From positions 29,385 through 93,384 of the forward strand of contig NZ_KE386816.1 of the NCBI RefSeq assembly GCF_000428905.1: a DNA stretch of 64,000 bases, given 5' to 3'. The position numbers and the translations under genes were made by a program. Of the stretch, positions 1 through 10,873 are shown in pieces. The stretch's first letter is position 1, and every line of letters begins with the position of its first letter. The notes under the pieces were generated by a model. It ran no database searches and was not told the DNA's origin. It saw only the letters and a program-made list of their open reading frames with translations. The stretch comes from Brumicola pallidula DSM 14239 = ACAM 615 (GTDB taxonomy: Bacteria; Pseudomonadota; Gammaproteobacteria; Enterobacterales; Alteromonadaceae).

Positions 1-920
1 TCGGTCTCTGCAATTTCAATTTCTACAATTTCAATGTCTGCAACGTCGGTTTCTGCAATTTCCGTTATCATAACCGCACTTTCAACCGCAGTGCTTGTAT
101 TAATATTATCGCTTGCAGCAAGTTCAATCTCTTTGTTTAGCTCTTCTAAAATCGGTGATGGTAAAGCTGGAATGGCATCTTTTGATGCTTCGGTAATGTT
201 GCTAGAAACCTGCTTGCTTAACTGACTAGATGAGTCAACTGTTTCTTCAATGGGTCTAAATTCTGACGTATCGACATTTAATGCAGTTGATTCTTCAGAT
301 GCATCTCCCTCTGCTACAGCTTCAACTAATACAGCTTCGACTAATACAGCTTCAACTAATACATTGTCTTCTGCAACCATAGCTTCAACCGCTACTTCAA
401 CCCCGGCGAATAGGGTTTCTTGTATATCAGAGTTAATTGGTTCTGCGTTTTCAATGATGCTATTCATATCGTCGTTAGTTGCTCTATCTAATTCTTCTAC
501 ACTGACAATATCTGCCACAGCATAATCTCGAGGAGGCGGTGTTGGCTCGCTTACTGTAACTGGCGATGACAACTCGTCTTTGACTGAGTTAGTTATCGCT
601 AAGCCGGCGAGCACAAGCTCAGCAATGGATTTTTGTGAATGGTCTACCGTCTTAGTAGGTATTTGTGTAACAACTAAATTATTGATGTTATTTGATGGCT
701 GCGTCCCTGTGTATGATGCTAATTGAATGTTAGTGTCCCTAGAATTTAATAGGGCGGCCAACGCTTGCTCGACTTGAGCTGGCGTTTTTGATTTTGGGTT
801 AATTTGATTGGCGATCGCAGAGGCAGATAGAGACGCAATAACGACACATGCCACTAAGCTTGGTATTAGTTTAGTTAATGGTGTGTTCGGATAATTTACC
901 GCTTTCATTGAATTTTTCAC
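1..920 (-). CDS. Acidic secreted or envelope protein, C-terminus cut off by window edge
   Basis: The minus strand is open without a stop from a GTG at 920 to the window edge, about 306 codons. A Shine-Dalgarno-like AGG lies 8 bases before the GTG; an in-frame ATG at 908 is the alternative. The N-terminus has a basic stretch and then a hydrophobic segment (LIPSLVACVVIASLSASAIA), so it looks like a signal peptide or anchor. The rest is rich in Glu, Ala, Val, Ser and Thr, contains three LVEAV repeats, and near the edge turns into EI/EV/ET-rich low-complexity sequence. I recognise no domain. It follows the strong gltBD terminator and so is probably its own transcription unit. The plus-strand ORFs over it are shadows of its repetitive codons. 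Confidence 0.75.
   Translation of the reverse strand, partial: MKNSMKAVNYPNTPLTKLIPSLVACVVIASLSASAIANQINPKSKTPAQVEQALAALLNSRDTNIQLASYTGTQPSNNINNLVVTQIPTKTVDHSQKSIAELVLAGLAITNSVKDELSSPVTVSEPTPPPRDYAVADIVSVEELDRATNDDMNSIIENAEPINSDIQETLFAGVEVAVEAMVAEDNVLVEAVLVEAVLVEAVAEGDASEESTALNVDTSEFRPIEETVDSSSQLSKQVSSNITEASKDAIPALPSPILEELNKEIELAASDNINTSTAVESAVMITEIAETDVADIEIVEIEIAET
315..359. repeat. 15-bp tandem repeat, three copies, inside a coding region
   Basis: Three successive 15-base units, differing at one base, keep the reading frame of the minus-strand gene and encode LVEAV three times. The array is a likely site of in-frame length variation. Confidence 0.85.
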
Positions 921-1260
921 TATGTTGACCTGCCTTTAATGCTGACTTTCGCTAAATTGCTGCTTTGCGCTATCATGACTGACTGCCGGTATTAATTTTT
1001 ATTGCTTTCGCGCCTTGCAGTAAGTTGTTCTAGTCACTTTGCAACCGGCAATGCTATGCAATCGGAAGTGACGTTTTTTTTCTTCAGAGTAGATAAGTTA
1101 CATCGGCAGGATACTCGCTGTACTAAAGGTTTGTAGTCTGCTAGATAATAGCTAGGTATGGTAAGTAATAACCTAATAAGGCATATTGATGGATTTTAAG
1201 GACCTTTAATTTCGATTTTAAGCTACTTTTATGATCATTTTAAATGACGTTAAAAGACAC
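921..1260. other. Intergenic region upstream of the acidic secreted protein
   Basis: No convincing gene is seen. This AT-rich stretch must hold the promoter of the minus-strand gene beginning at 920. The gltBD terminator closes it on the high-coordinate side. Confidence 0.5.
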
Positions 1261-1313
1261 AAAAAAGGCGAGCGTGTAGCAAAGTAACTCCGTTTCTTTG
1301 CTACACGCTCGCC
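1261..1313 (-). terminator. Rho-independent terminator of gltBD
   Basis: A perfect 18-bp stem (1267-1284 with 1296-1313) encloses an 11-base loop. Read on the minus strand it is followed by six U (1266-1261). It starts 34 bases after the gltD stop codon. Confidence 0.93.
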
Positions 1314-1346
1314 TAAACACTGTGGCGTTTTTCTATTTGAACGTAA

Positions 1347-2777
<1,431 letters not shown>

Positions 2778-5700
2778 CTATTGTGCTTGTACGCGCAGTT
2801 CTGCGGTTGAACGGCTGATATGACCAAGCAAATTTTTGACGTCGCTGGTTTTCGGCTTAATGAGCCTAAAGTTTTTACTTTCCTCAGCATAATTAGTCAG
2901 AAGGTGTAGTGAGTGTTCACTACCTGTTTCTTCATAATGACGATTGATAAGTCCACGTAAATGTTCAGATAAAATAACTTTATCATCGACGCTCATAATA
3001 TCAACGAGGTCCTCATTTACTCTATTATCCATGTCATTAAACTCATCATACAAATAAGCAAAACCACCGGTCATACCAGCACCGAAGTTAATCCCGATGC
3101 CACCAAGACAAGCCACAATACCACCTGTCATATACTCGCAACCGTTGTCACCCATACCTTCTATAACCGCCACTGCGCCTGAATTACGCACAGCAAAACG
3201 TTCACCAGCACGACCCGCAGCGTAAAGCTTTCCGCCGGTTGCGCCATATAAACAGGTATTGCCCATAATTGTGCTGTTGTGAGTATCAAATGTTACATTA
3301 CGCGGTGGGTGAATGACCAACTTTCCGCCTGCCATGCCTTTACCTACGTAATCGTTAGCATCGCCAATTAAGCGCATGTTCAAGCCGCCTGCGTTCCAAA
3401 CACCAAAGCTTTGGCCAACCGTGCCGGTCAATGTAAGTTGAATAGGACTATCTATCATACCTTGGTTACCATGTTTGCTGGCAATGTAGCCCGATAAGGT
3501 TGCGCCAATACTGCGGTCTGTATTCCGAACCTTGTAAGCTGACTGCGCGCCTTTTAAACTTTCAACAGCATGCTTGTTTTCTTCTAAGATCCGTTTGTTT
3601 AATACGCCTTTATCAATAGGCTCATTGGTCGCTCCAGCGCTAAACAAACGTGTGTGTTTGCCTGCTTCTGGTTTAACCAATAAGGGTGATAAATCAAGCC
3701 GTTGTTGTTTTGCAGTTTGTCCTTCCAATAAGGTCAATAACTCCGTTCTACCGACCAAATCTTCAAAGTTAGTAACACCGATACTGGCCATAATTTCGCG
3801 TACTTCTTCGGCGAGAAACTTAAAGTAGTTCATGACCATTTCAGGTAAACCGATGAAGTAATTGTCACGCAAAAATCTGTCTTGGGTTGCAACACCTGTT
3901 GCACAATTATTCAAGTGACAAATACGTAAGTATTTGCAGCCTAGAGCAACCATAGGACCAGTGCCAAAGGCAAAGCTTTCAGCACCTAAAATACCAGCTT
4001 TAACTACATCCAAGCCTGTTTTTAAACCACCATCAGTTTGTAATCGAACTTTGTGGCGTAATCCGTTTTCAACCAGTGCTTGCTGTGTCTCGGCTAAACC
4101 CAATTCAAAGGGGCTGCCTGCATATTTAACTGATGTTAATGGACTGGCTCCGGTGCCGCCATCATATCCAGAAATTGTAATTAAGTCGGCATAAGCTTTA
4201 GCCACACCGGTAGCAATTGTACCGACACCAGGTTCAGAGACCAATTTTACTGAGATCAGCGCTTTTGGGTTAACCTGTTTAAGATCAAATATAAGCTGCG
4301 CTAAATCCTCAATTGAATAAATATCGTGATGCGGTGGCGGCGAAATTAGCGTGACGCCGGGTACGGAAAAGCGTAAATCAGCAATGTATTTATTAACTTT
4401 ATCGCCTGGTAACTGCCCACCTTCACCGGGTTTAGCACCTTGAGCTACTTTAATTTGAATAACGCTTGCATTCATCAGGTAGTGTGGTGTTACGCCAAAG
4501 CGACCTGAGGCAACTTGTTTGATTTTACTGTTTTTCTCAGTATTAAAACGCGCTGGATCCTCACCACCTTCGCCTGAATTTGACTGTCCGCCCAAACGAT
4601 TCATTGCTATTGCTAGCGCTTCATGTGCCTCTGGACTAAGCGAACCCATTGACATGGCGGCTGTATCAAAGCGCGGATATAGCTTTTCTGCGGGCTCGAC
4701 TTGATCAATATGAATGGCTTCTTTAAAGCTCTTTATTTCCATTAGGTCGCGCAAGTGCGAAGGAGCTCTGTCATTCACTAAACTGCTATACATTTTATAA
4801 TCGGCGTAGTTTCCGCTAACAACCGCCTTTTGAAGTGAAGTCACTACATCAGGATTATAAGCATGGTATTCGCCACCGTGTACATATTTCAACAAACCAC
4901 CGTGGGAAATTGTTTTGCGTTTTAGCCAGGCAATTCTTGAAAGATTTGTAAGGTCTTGCTCAAAGTCGATAAACGAAGCACCTTGAATACGGCTCGGTAC
5001 GCCTTTAAAGCAAAGTGCGACGACTTCACTATTAATGCCTACAGCTTCAAATAATTTAGAACTTCTGTAACTCGCAATCGTACTAATGCCCATTTTAGAC
5101 ATTATCTTATACAAACCTTTATTAATTCCTTTGCGGTAATTCAACAAAGCCTGCATAGGGCTAATATCTAATTCTTTCTTTTCAACCATTTGCTCAATAG
5201 TTTCATATGCTAAAAAAGGATAAATGGCGGTCGCGCCAAGGCCAATTAGTACCGCAAAATGATGAGGGTCTCTGGTTGAGCCTGTCTCTACAACGATATT
5301 TGCATCGCAACGAAGGGCTTTATCAATTAATCTACGTTGAACTGCGCCAACGGCCATGGCTGCAGGTATAGGTAATGTGTCTGGGCTAATATCTCGGTCT
5401 GTAAGCACCACAAAAACAGCGCCTCGTTCTCGAACCGCTTCTTCTACCTCATCGCAAATGCGGGTAATTGCTGCGGCAAGACCTTCTTCAAGGCGATAGT
5501 TAAGTTGAATTTTTTCGTTGTAATAATGCTTTGCATCGAGTTCGCGCAACTGTTTTAAGTCTGTATACATAAGTATAGGAGACTCAAACAGCACTCGGTT
5601 TGCATAGCCACTGGTTTCGTTAAATACGTTTTGTTCACGACCTATGCAGGTAGCTAACGACATAACGTGGTTTTCACGCAACGAATCAATCGGCGGGTTG

Positions 5701-7244
5701 GTAACTTGCGCAAATTGCTGTCTAAAGTAATCATAAAGGGTACGGCTATTAGACGACATAACCGCCATAGGGGTGTCGTCACCCATCGAGCCTACCGCCT
5801 CTTGACCATCCTTTGCCAGTACTTTGATTATTTGCTGCATTTCTTCGTAACTGTAGCCGTGCAGCTTATGGTAGGTCGCCATCTTGCTGTCATCAAATGC
5901 GCGTATCCCAATTTTACTGTGGTCAGCACTCTCAACCGGAACAAGATGTTTGATATGGCTGTCTAGCCATTCTTTATATGGATGGCGAGACTGTAAGTCC
6001 TCATCAATTTCATTGGTACGCCAAATTTTACCTGTATAGGTATCTACCGCCAGCATCTCACCGGGGCCTACACGGCCTTTTTCAATCACATCTTCTTGCT
6101 TATAATCCCAAATGCCAATTTCAGAAGCGAGAGTAATAAGACCATCTTTTGTAATGACATATCTAGCGGGGCGTAATCCGTTTCTATCTAGGTTGCACGC
6201 GACATGGCGACCATTGGTTAATACGATACCCGCTGGGCCATCCCATGGCTCCATATGCATGGAGTTAAACTCATAAAATGAACGTAATTCTTCACCCATG
6301 GTTTTGTTGTTTTGATAAGCAGGTGGCACCAATAAACGCATCGCGCGAAATAGATCCATCCCGCCGGCTAAGAATAGTTCGAGCATGTTATCAAGCGAAC
6401 TTGAGTCAGAACCGTCGGTATTTACAAACGGTGCTGCTTGCATTAAATCCGGTATTAGTGGTGTCGCAAACTTACCTTCACGAGCAGCGGCCCAATCGCG
6501 GTTGGCCTTGATTGTGTTAATTTCACCGTTGTGTGCTAAGTATCTAAAAGGTTGTGCAAGCGGCCATTTAGGTAATGTGTTAGTTGAAAACCGCTGGTGG
6601 AATACGCAAATACTTGATTGTAGGTTTTCGTCGGCGAGATCAAGATAAAAGGCAGGTAGGTCCTTTGGCATGACTAAGCCTTTATATATCGTTACCAACG
6701 CAGATAAACAGGCAACATAAAAGTCAGGATCATCTTCTAAACGCTTCTCTGCGCGGCGTCTTGCCATGTATAAACGACGCTCAAGATCATCTGTTCGCCA
6801 GCCGTTTGGGCAGTTAACAAAGACTTGTTCAATTTGTGGAACGCCGGTCAACGCTAAGTCGCCAAGGACAGTCTTATCAACAGGAACGACTCGCCAGCCT
6901 AAAATTGGCAGCATTTCTCGTTCCATTTCTTCATTAAGAATTTGGCGAGACTGCTCGGCTAATGTTGGGTTTTGACTCAAGAAAATCATACCCACGCCGT
7001 AGTCTTTGGTTAATTTCCAACCTTTGTCTTGGGCAATTTTTTGATAAAAAGCGTCGGGTTTCTGTAATAAGAGTCCGCAACCATCTCCTGTTTTACCGTC
7101 GGCGGCTACGCCTCCACGGTGCTGCATGCGGTCTAAGCCTTCAATTGCCGTTTTGACTAACTGGTGACTTGCTTCACCTGTTGTATGTGCAATTAGTCCA
7201 AAACCACAATTGTCTTTAGAATCATTTTGATGATACAAACTCAT
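2778..7244 (-). CDS. gltB: Glutamate synthase (NADPH) large (alpha) subunit
   Basis: GltB hydrolyses glutamine and channels the ammonia to the FMN site, where 2-oxoglutarate is converted to glutamate. I place the start at 7244, not at the upstream ATG at 7337. An AAGGAG site sits 5 bases before 7244, and the protein then begins MSLYHQND with the sequence CGFGLIAH at residue 13. In this family that Cys becomes the N-terminal nucleophile after a short propeptide is removed. Downstream come the class II amidotransferase domain (HQRFSTNT, HNGEINT), the central domain, the FMN synthase domain with Cys residues of the 3Fe-4S cluster (CKYLRICHLNNC), and the C-terminal GXGXG helix domain. The length of 1488 residues is normal. 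Confidence 0.97.
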   Translation of the reverse strand: MSLYHQNDSKDNCGFGLIAHTTGEASHQLVKTAIEGLDRMQHRGGVAADGKTGDGCGLLLQKPDAFYQKIAQDKGWKLTKDYGVGMIFLSQNPTLAEQSRQILNEEMEREMLPILGWRVVPVDKTVLGDLALTGVPQIEQVFVNCPNGWRTDDLERRLYMARRRAEKRLEDDPDFYVACLSALVTIYKGLVMPKDLPAFYLDLADENLQSSICVFHQRFSTNTLPKWPLAQPFRYLAHNGEINTIKANRDWAAAREGKFATPLIPDLMQAAPFVNTDGSDSSSLDNMLELFLAGGMDLFRAMRLLVPPAYQNNKTMGEELRSFYEFNSMHMEPWDGPAGIVLTNGRHVACNLDRNGLRPARYVITKDGLITLASEIGIWDYKQEDVIEKGRVGPGEMLAVDTYTGKIWRTNEIDEDLQSRHPYKEWLDSHIKHLVPVESADHSKIGIRAFDDSKMATYHKLHGYSYEEMQQIIKVLAKDGQEAVGSMGDDTPMAVMSSNSRTLYDYFRQQFAQVTNPPIDSLRENHVMSLATCIGREQNVFNETSGYANRVLFESPILMYTDLKQLRELDAKHYYNEKIQLNYRLEEGLAAAITRICDEVEEAVRERGAVFVVLTDRDISPDTLPIPAAMAVGAVQRRLIDKALRCDANIVVETGSTRDPHHFAVLIGLGATAIYPFLAYETIEQMVEKKELDISPMQALLNYRKGINKGLYKIMSKMGISTIASYRSSKLFEAVGINSEVVALCFKGVPSRIQGASFIDFEQDLTNLSRIAWLKRKTISHGGLLKYVHGGEYHAYNPDVVTSLQKAVVSGNYADYKMYSSLVNDRAPSHLRDLMEIKSFKEAIHIDQVEPAEKLYPRFDTAAMSMGSLSPEAHEALAIAMNRLGGQSNSGEGGEDPARFNTEKNSKIKQVASGRFGVTPHYLMNASVIQIKVAQGAKPGEGGQLPGDKVNKYIADLRFSVPGVTLISPPPHHDIYSIEDLAQLIFDLKQVNPKALISVKLVSEPGVGTIATGVAKAYADLITISGYDGGTGASPLTSVKYAGSPFELGLAETQQALVENGLRHKVRLQTDGGLKTGLDVVKAGILGAESFAFGTGPMVALGCKYLRICHLNNCATGVATQDRFLRDNYFIGLPEMVMNYFKFLAEEVREIMASIGVTNFEDLVGRTELLTLLEGQTAKQQRLDLSPLLVKPEAGKHTRLFSAGATNEPIDKGVLNKRILEENKHAVESLKGAQSAYKVRNTDRSIGATLSGYIASKHGNQGMIDSPIQLTLTGTVGQSFGVWNAGGLNMRLIGDANDYVGKGMAGGKLVIHPPRNVTFDTHNSTIMGNTCLYGATGGKLYAAGRAGERFAVRNSGAVAVIEGMGDNGCEYMTGGIVACLGGIGINFGAGMTGGFAYLYDEFNDMDNRVNEDLVDIMSVDDKVILSEHLRGLINRHYEETGSEHSLHLLTNYAEESKNFRLIKPKTSDVKNLLGHISRSTAELRVQAQ

Positions 7245-7804
7245 GTTTTCTCCTTCCACGGCAAATTTTACCGAGGCACGTTGTCCTTGAACAAGCGTGA
7301 TACTTGTTAAAAAAACGACACTGTCGCTGTATTTCATTTTATTGTTATTATTATTTGAGTTTTTTTGCTGTCGGCTTTGACCGAAATGTTGGGCCGTTTT
7401 GATACTCAGTTATTTAGAATCTTTATGCATTCAAAAGCGGGTTAGACAAAATACCTATTCTTAACAAAGAAATCAATTATAAATACAAATAATATCAATA
7501 TTTATTTAGTGAATGTACCTTTACATCAAGCTTAATACGGGTGATGAGGACTTACTAAATTTGATTTAAACCAGATATTTACGGTTTTTAAAAAAATAAA
7601 ATTAAATTTTAACCTATAAATTGTGGCATGAATGTTGACTATCGTGTTGGTTGAAGTCGATTTTTTTGAATGAAAATGTAAAATTAGCTACATAAGTATT
7701 AAACCAAATTGTATTAACAAGGTTTGAATTTATTTCTTTATTGTCACTTATTTTACATTTTTGTTAGCATGCGCGTTACTTCTTGTCTAAGACGATCTCT
7801 TTTT
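7245..7804. other. Divergent gltB / arcB intergenic region
   Basis: This AT-rich stretch must carry promoters for gltB (minus) and arcB (plus). Open frames extend into both sides (to 7337 on minus, to 7724 on plus), but the chosen starts are better supported. I see no hairpin or convincing promoter pair. Confidence 0.5.
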
Positions 7805-10156
7805 ATGTATTTAAAACCACCAAACGATTCTTGGGCGATCAAATTTGCAAAATTTGTTGACCGCTTCGGCACCCTAAAAATCAGTATTTTGTTTGTCATA
7901 TTTACACTTCTGTTTACATTGATTGGATCCTATATAGTAAGGACTAGCTTGGGTAGTCAAATTGAAACTGTGGACTTCATTAGTCCTCTGGTACTAACCC
8001 TGTTGAGTGCCCCTTGGTTGTTATACTTTTTCAGTAAATTAATTAAACAGCTTGAGCATAGTCGAATTAATTTAGAGGAAGCGGTGAGTCAGTTAGAGCG
8101 CTTACGCAAACACGATGTCATTTTAAATCGTGAATTACAGAATAATATTCGTCAATTGAATCATGAAATAGAACAACGTAGAAACGCGCAGTTAGAGCGC
8201 GAGCTGGTTTTTGAAGAGCTAGAGCGAGAAATAAAAGAAAAATCTGAACAGGAAATCCAGGCAAGAAGGTTATCGACTCTTACTCGTTCTATTATTGATG
8301 CGTCTCCTGACTTAATATATTACCGTAACGAAGAAGGACGTTTTGCAGGTTGTAACCGGGTTGCTGAGGAAGTTACCGGTAAGACAGAAGCTGAACTATT
8401 AGGCCTAACGCCGCATCAAGTCTACGATGAACAACTTGCTAGGCAAGTCGCAGCGAGTGACCATGAAGTATTAGAGACAAATGCTAGCTTGACCGAAGAG
8501 TTGTGGTTACAGTATGCAGATGGCCGTAGGCGCTATTTCGAAATGCGTAAAGTGCCGTTTTTTGATCAAGATGGACATCGCTTGGGTTTGTTAGCGTTTG
8601 GTCGTGATATGACCGATCGCAAACAAGCGGAAAGCGCGATAGCTCAAGCGAGCAAAGACAAAACTAAGTTCATTGCCACTATTAGCCATGAATTGCGCAC
8701 ACCATTAAATGGCATTGTTGGTTTGAGCCGAATGCTGCGGGATACGCAATTAACTAAAGAGCAATTTGATTGGGTAAGCACTATCTATGCGAGTTCGATT
8801 ACTTTGGGTAATATTTTCAACGATATTGTTGACCTCGATAAGCTTGATAGGGACAAAGTTGAAATCGATTTAAAAACAGTCAACATGCGCGAGTTTACCA
8901 ACGAAATTAGTAGTATTGTTAGCCTGCTAGCACAAGAAAAAAGTCTAAGATTTAAATCTGAAATTATAGAACCGATTCCTATTGCCATTGAAGCTGATGG
9001 AACAAGGTTGCGGCAAGTGCTTTGGAACCTTTTGTTTAACGCGATCAAATTCACTCAAAAAGGAGAGGTGAATCTTACGGTAGAAGCGGTTGATCAAGGT
9101 GCAGGTAATGCAAAAGTTACCTTCAGAATTACGGATACTGGAGTGGGTATTCCTCAGGGGGAGTTGGATAAAATATTTGCGATGTATTATCAAGTTGATC
9201 ACCCTGATCATAAATCGGCTACTGGAACTGGTATTGGGCTTGCGATTTGTAAGCAGATGGTCGACAAGATGGGCGGTGAAATTCTTTTGCACAGTGTCGT
9301 GGGTCAGGGTACGTGCTTTGAAATCGTCTTACCAGTGGCAATTAGCCAAAAACAAGCCAAATTGATTGAATTACAAGTCAGCAACTTAAATATTTTGTTA
9401 GTTGAAGATATAGAATTAAATGTGTTGGTGGCTAAAGCGTTATTAGAAAAATTAGGACAACGAGTTGATGTTGCGATGACCGGCACCGCAGCAATTGAGA
9501 TGGCCCGAAAAACTGAATATGACTTAATCTTACTTGATATCCAACTTCCGGATATGACCGGCTTTGACGTCGCAAAAGTACTCCATGAAGAAGAATTAGT
9601 GTTACAAACTCCAATCGTAGCATTGACCGCAAACGTGATTAAAAAACGTGAAGAGTATCTGCAAAATGGGATGGACGACATCATTACAAAACCGATCAAA
9701 AAGAGTCGGGTGATAGAAGTCTTCAACGAATTGTTTGGTGAAGAACAAAAGCATGATGAAATGCGCCAGACAAGTGAAGTCGTGAGTATTCGTAAAGTAG
9801 ATAAGATCTTAGATGTCGATATGCTGCAGATGCTGATTGAAACTATTGGTGAAGACATGGTGCGCACAAGCTTAGGCATGTTCAAAGAGAAAATACCCGA
9901 GTATATGGAATTATTGAATGTCTCCCTCGCCGCAAATGAAAAAGCTGAAGTGTGCTCTCAAGCTCACAAAATTAAAGGGGCGGCGGGGTCTGTGGGTTTA
10001 TTACGTGTGCTCCAAATAGCCAACAGAATTCAAGAAGGTGACCATCCGGCTTGGTGGGAAAACGTTCATGATTGGGTTGCAGAGCTAGAAATGGCGATCG
10101 ATAAGGACGTTGAGCACTTGTTAGAGTGGGTAAATGCTAACAAGATAGACGACTAA
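7805..10156 (+). CDS. arcB: Aerobic respiration control sensor kinase ArcB (tripartite hybrid kinase)
   Basis: ArcB is an inner-membrane hybrid kinase that senses the redox state of the quinone pool and phosphorylates ArcA (not in this window). Two N-terminal membrane segments (around LKISILFVIFTLLF and FISPLVLTLLSAPWLLYFF) flank a very short periplasmic loop. A coiled linker, a PAS domain (DASPDLIYYRN), the H-box (ISHELRTPLNG, His295), the ATPase domain, a receiver (LLDIQLPDMTG, Asp578) and an HPt domain (AHKIKGAAGSVG, His721) follow in order. These positions nearly equal those of E. coli ArcB (292, 576, 717), which supports ATG 7805 over 7724 or 7769, although its ribosome site is weak. Proximity to gltBD is also seen in E. 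coli. Confidence 0.95.
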   Translation: MYLKPPNDSWAIKFAKFVDRFGTLKISILFVIFTLLFTLIGSYIVRTSLGSQIETVDFISPLVLTLLSAPWLLYFFSKLIKQLEHSRINLEEAVSQLERLRKHDVILNRELQNNIRQLNHEIEQRRNAQLERELVFEELEREIKEKSEQEIQARRLSTLTRSIIDASPDLIYYRNEEGRFAGCNRVAEEVTGKTEAELLGLTPHQVYDEQLARQVAASDHEVLETNASLTEELWLQYADGRRRYFEMRKVPFFDQDGHRLGLLAFGRDMTDRKQAESAIAQASKDKTKFIATISHELRTPLNGIVGLSRMLRDTQLTKEQFDWVSTIYASSITLGNIFNDIVDLDKLDRDKVEIDLKTVNMREFTNEISSIVSLLAQEKSLRFKSEIIEPIPIAIEADGTRLRQVLWNLLFNAIKFTQKGEVNLTVEAVDQGAGNAKVTFRITDTGVGIPQGELDKIFAMYYQVDHPDHKSATGTGIGLAICKQMVDKMGGEILLHSVVGQGTCFEIVLPVAISQKQAKLIELQVSNLNILLVEDIELNVLVAKALLEKLGQRVDVAMTGTAAIEMARKTEYDLILLDIQLPDMTGFDVAKVLHEEELVLQTPIVALTANVIKKREEYLQNGMDDIITKPIKKSRVIEVFNELFGEEQKHDEMRQTSEVVSIRKVDKILDVDMLQMLIETIGEDMVRTSLGMFKEKIPEYMELLNVSLAANEKAEVCSQAHKIKGAAGSVGLLRVLQIANRIQEGDHPAWWENVHDWVAELEMAIDKDVEHLLEWVNANKIDD

Positions 10157-10197
10157 ACACGAGTTGATACTCATATTGATAGGCATCGAGAATAGAA

Positions 10198-10812
10198 ATG
10201 ACGACAAGTTACTCGATACCAGCTGGCGCCAACAAAGTTGAGCTGGAAGTAAAACGTAGTAAGTTTATTGCTTATGCTATTAACGCCATTGATAGGCAGC
10301 AAGCGGATGCTTTTGTGAAGCATTTAAAGAGTACTAATCCTCAAGCTAATCATGTTTGTTGGGCTTATATTGCAGGCTCTCCTGACACCACAGAGCGCTC
10401 AATGAGTGACGATGGGGAGCCTAGCGGGACCGCTGGAATGCCTATGTTAAAAGTACTTCAATATAGCGGGCTAGGTGATATAGCGGTTGCTGTCGTCAGA
10501 CAATTTGGTGGCACTAAGCTAGGAACAGGAGGCTTACAACGGGCTTATTCTGATGCTGTTGTTCAAGTATTAGAAAATTTACCGCTATCACTAAAAGTGA
10601 GTCGTATTAGATTCAAAATTGAATATGACTATCGCTTTCAAGGAGCAATCGCTCGACTATTGCAACGCTATGCTGTGCAGGATATTGAGGCTACTTATCG
10701 TAGCAATGTTATGCATAATTTCGCGGTTGCTGCCAGTGATGCACCTGCATTGCAAGACGAGTTGATTGATATCACCTCTGACAATATTGTTATTCTTGGA
10801 CTTGATCAATAG
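10198..10812 (+). CDS. yigZ: YigZ / IMPACT family protein
   Basis: The 204 residues match the bacterial YigZ family throughout. The first two thirds hold the UPF0029 (IMPACT) domain with KRSKFIAYA, SDDGEPSGTAGMPML and VRQFGGTKLGTGGL. The last third is the DUF1949 ferredoxin-like domain. The family is related to eukaryotic IMPACT, a regulator of translation control, but the bacterial role is not settled. It starts 41 bases after arcB on the same strand and may share its transcript. Confidence 0.92.
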   Translation: MTTSYSIPAGANKVELEVKRSKFIAYAINAIDRQQADAFVKHLKSTNPQANHVCWAYIAGSPDTTERSMSDDGEPSGTAGMPMLKVLQYSGLGDIAVAVVRQFGGTKLGTGGLQRAYSDAVVQVLENLPLSLKVSRIRFKIEYDYRFQGAIARLLQRYAVQDIEATYRSNVMHNFAVAASDAPALQDELIDITSDNIVILGLDQ

Positions 10813-10873
10813 ACCCTCATGATTTATTGAATAAGCAAATTTTTCGAGTGAAATTAGCAGCGAGTGCGATAAA

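Noticed and set aside
34-525. Two plus-strand frames of 63 and 91 codons
   Set aside because: They are low-complexity shadows of the minus-strand acidic protein, which has a start site, a signal peptide and no stops across 306 codons.
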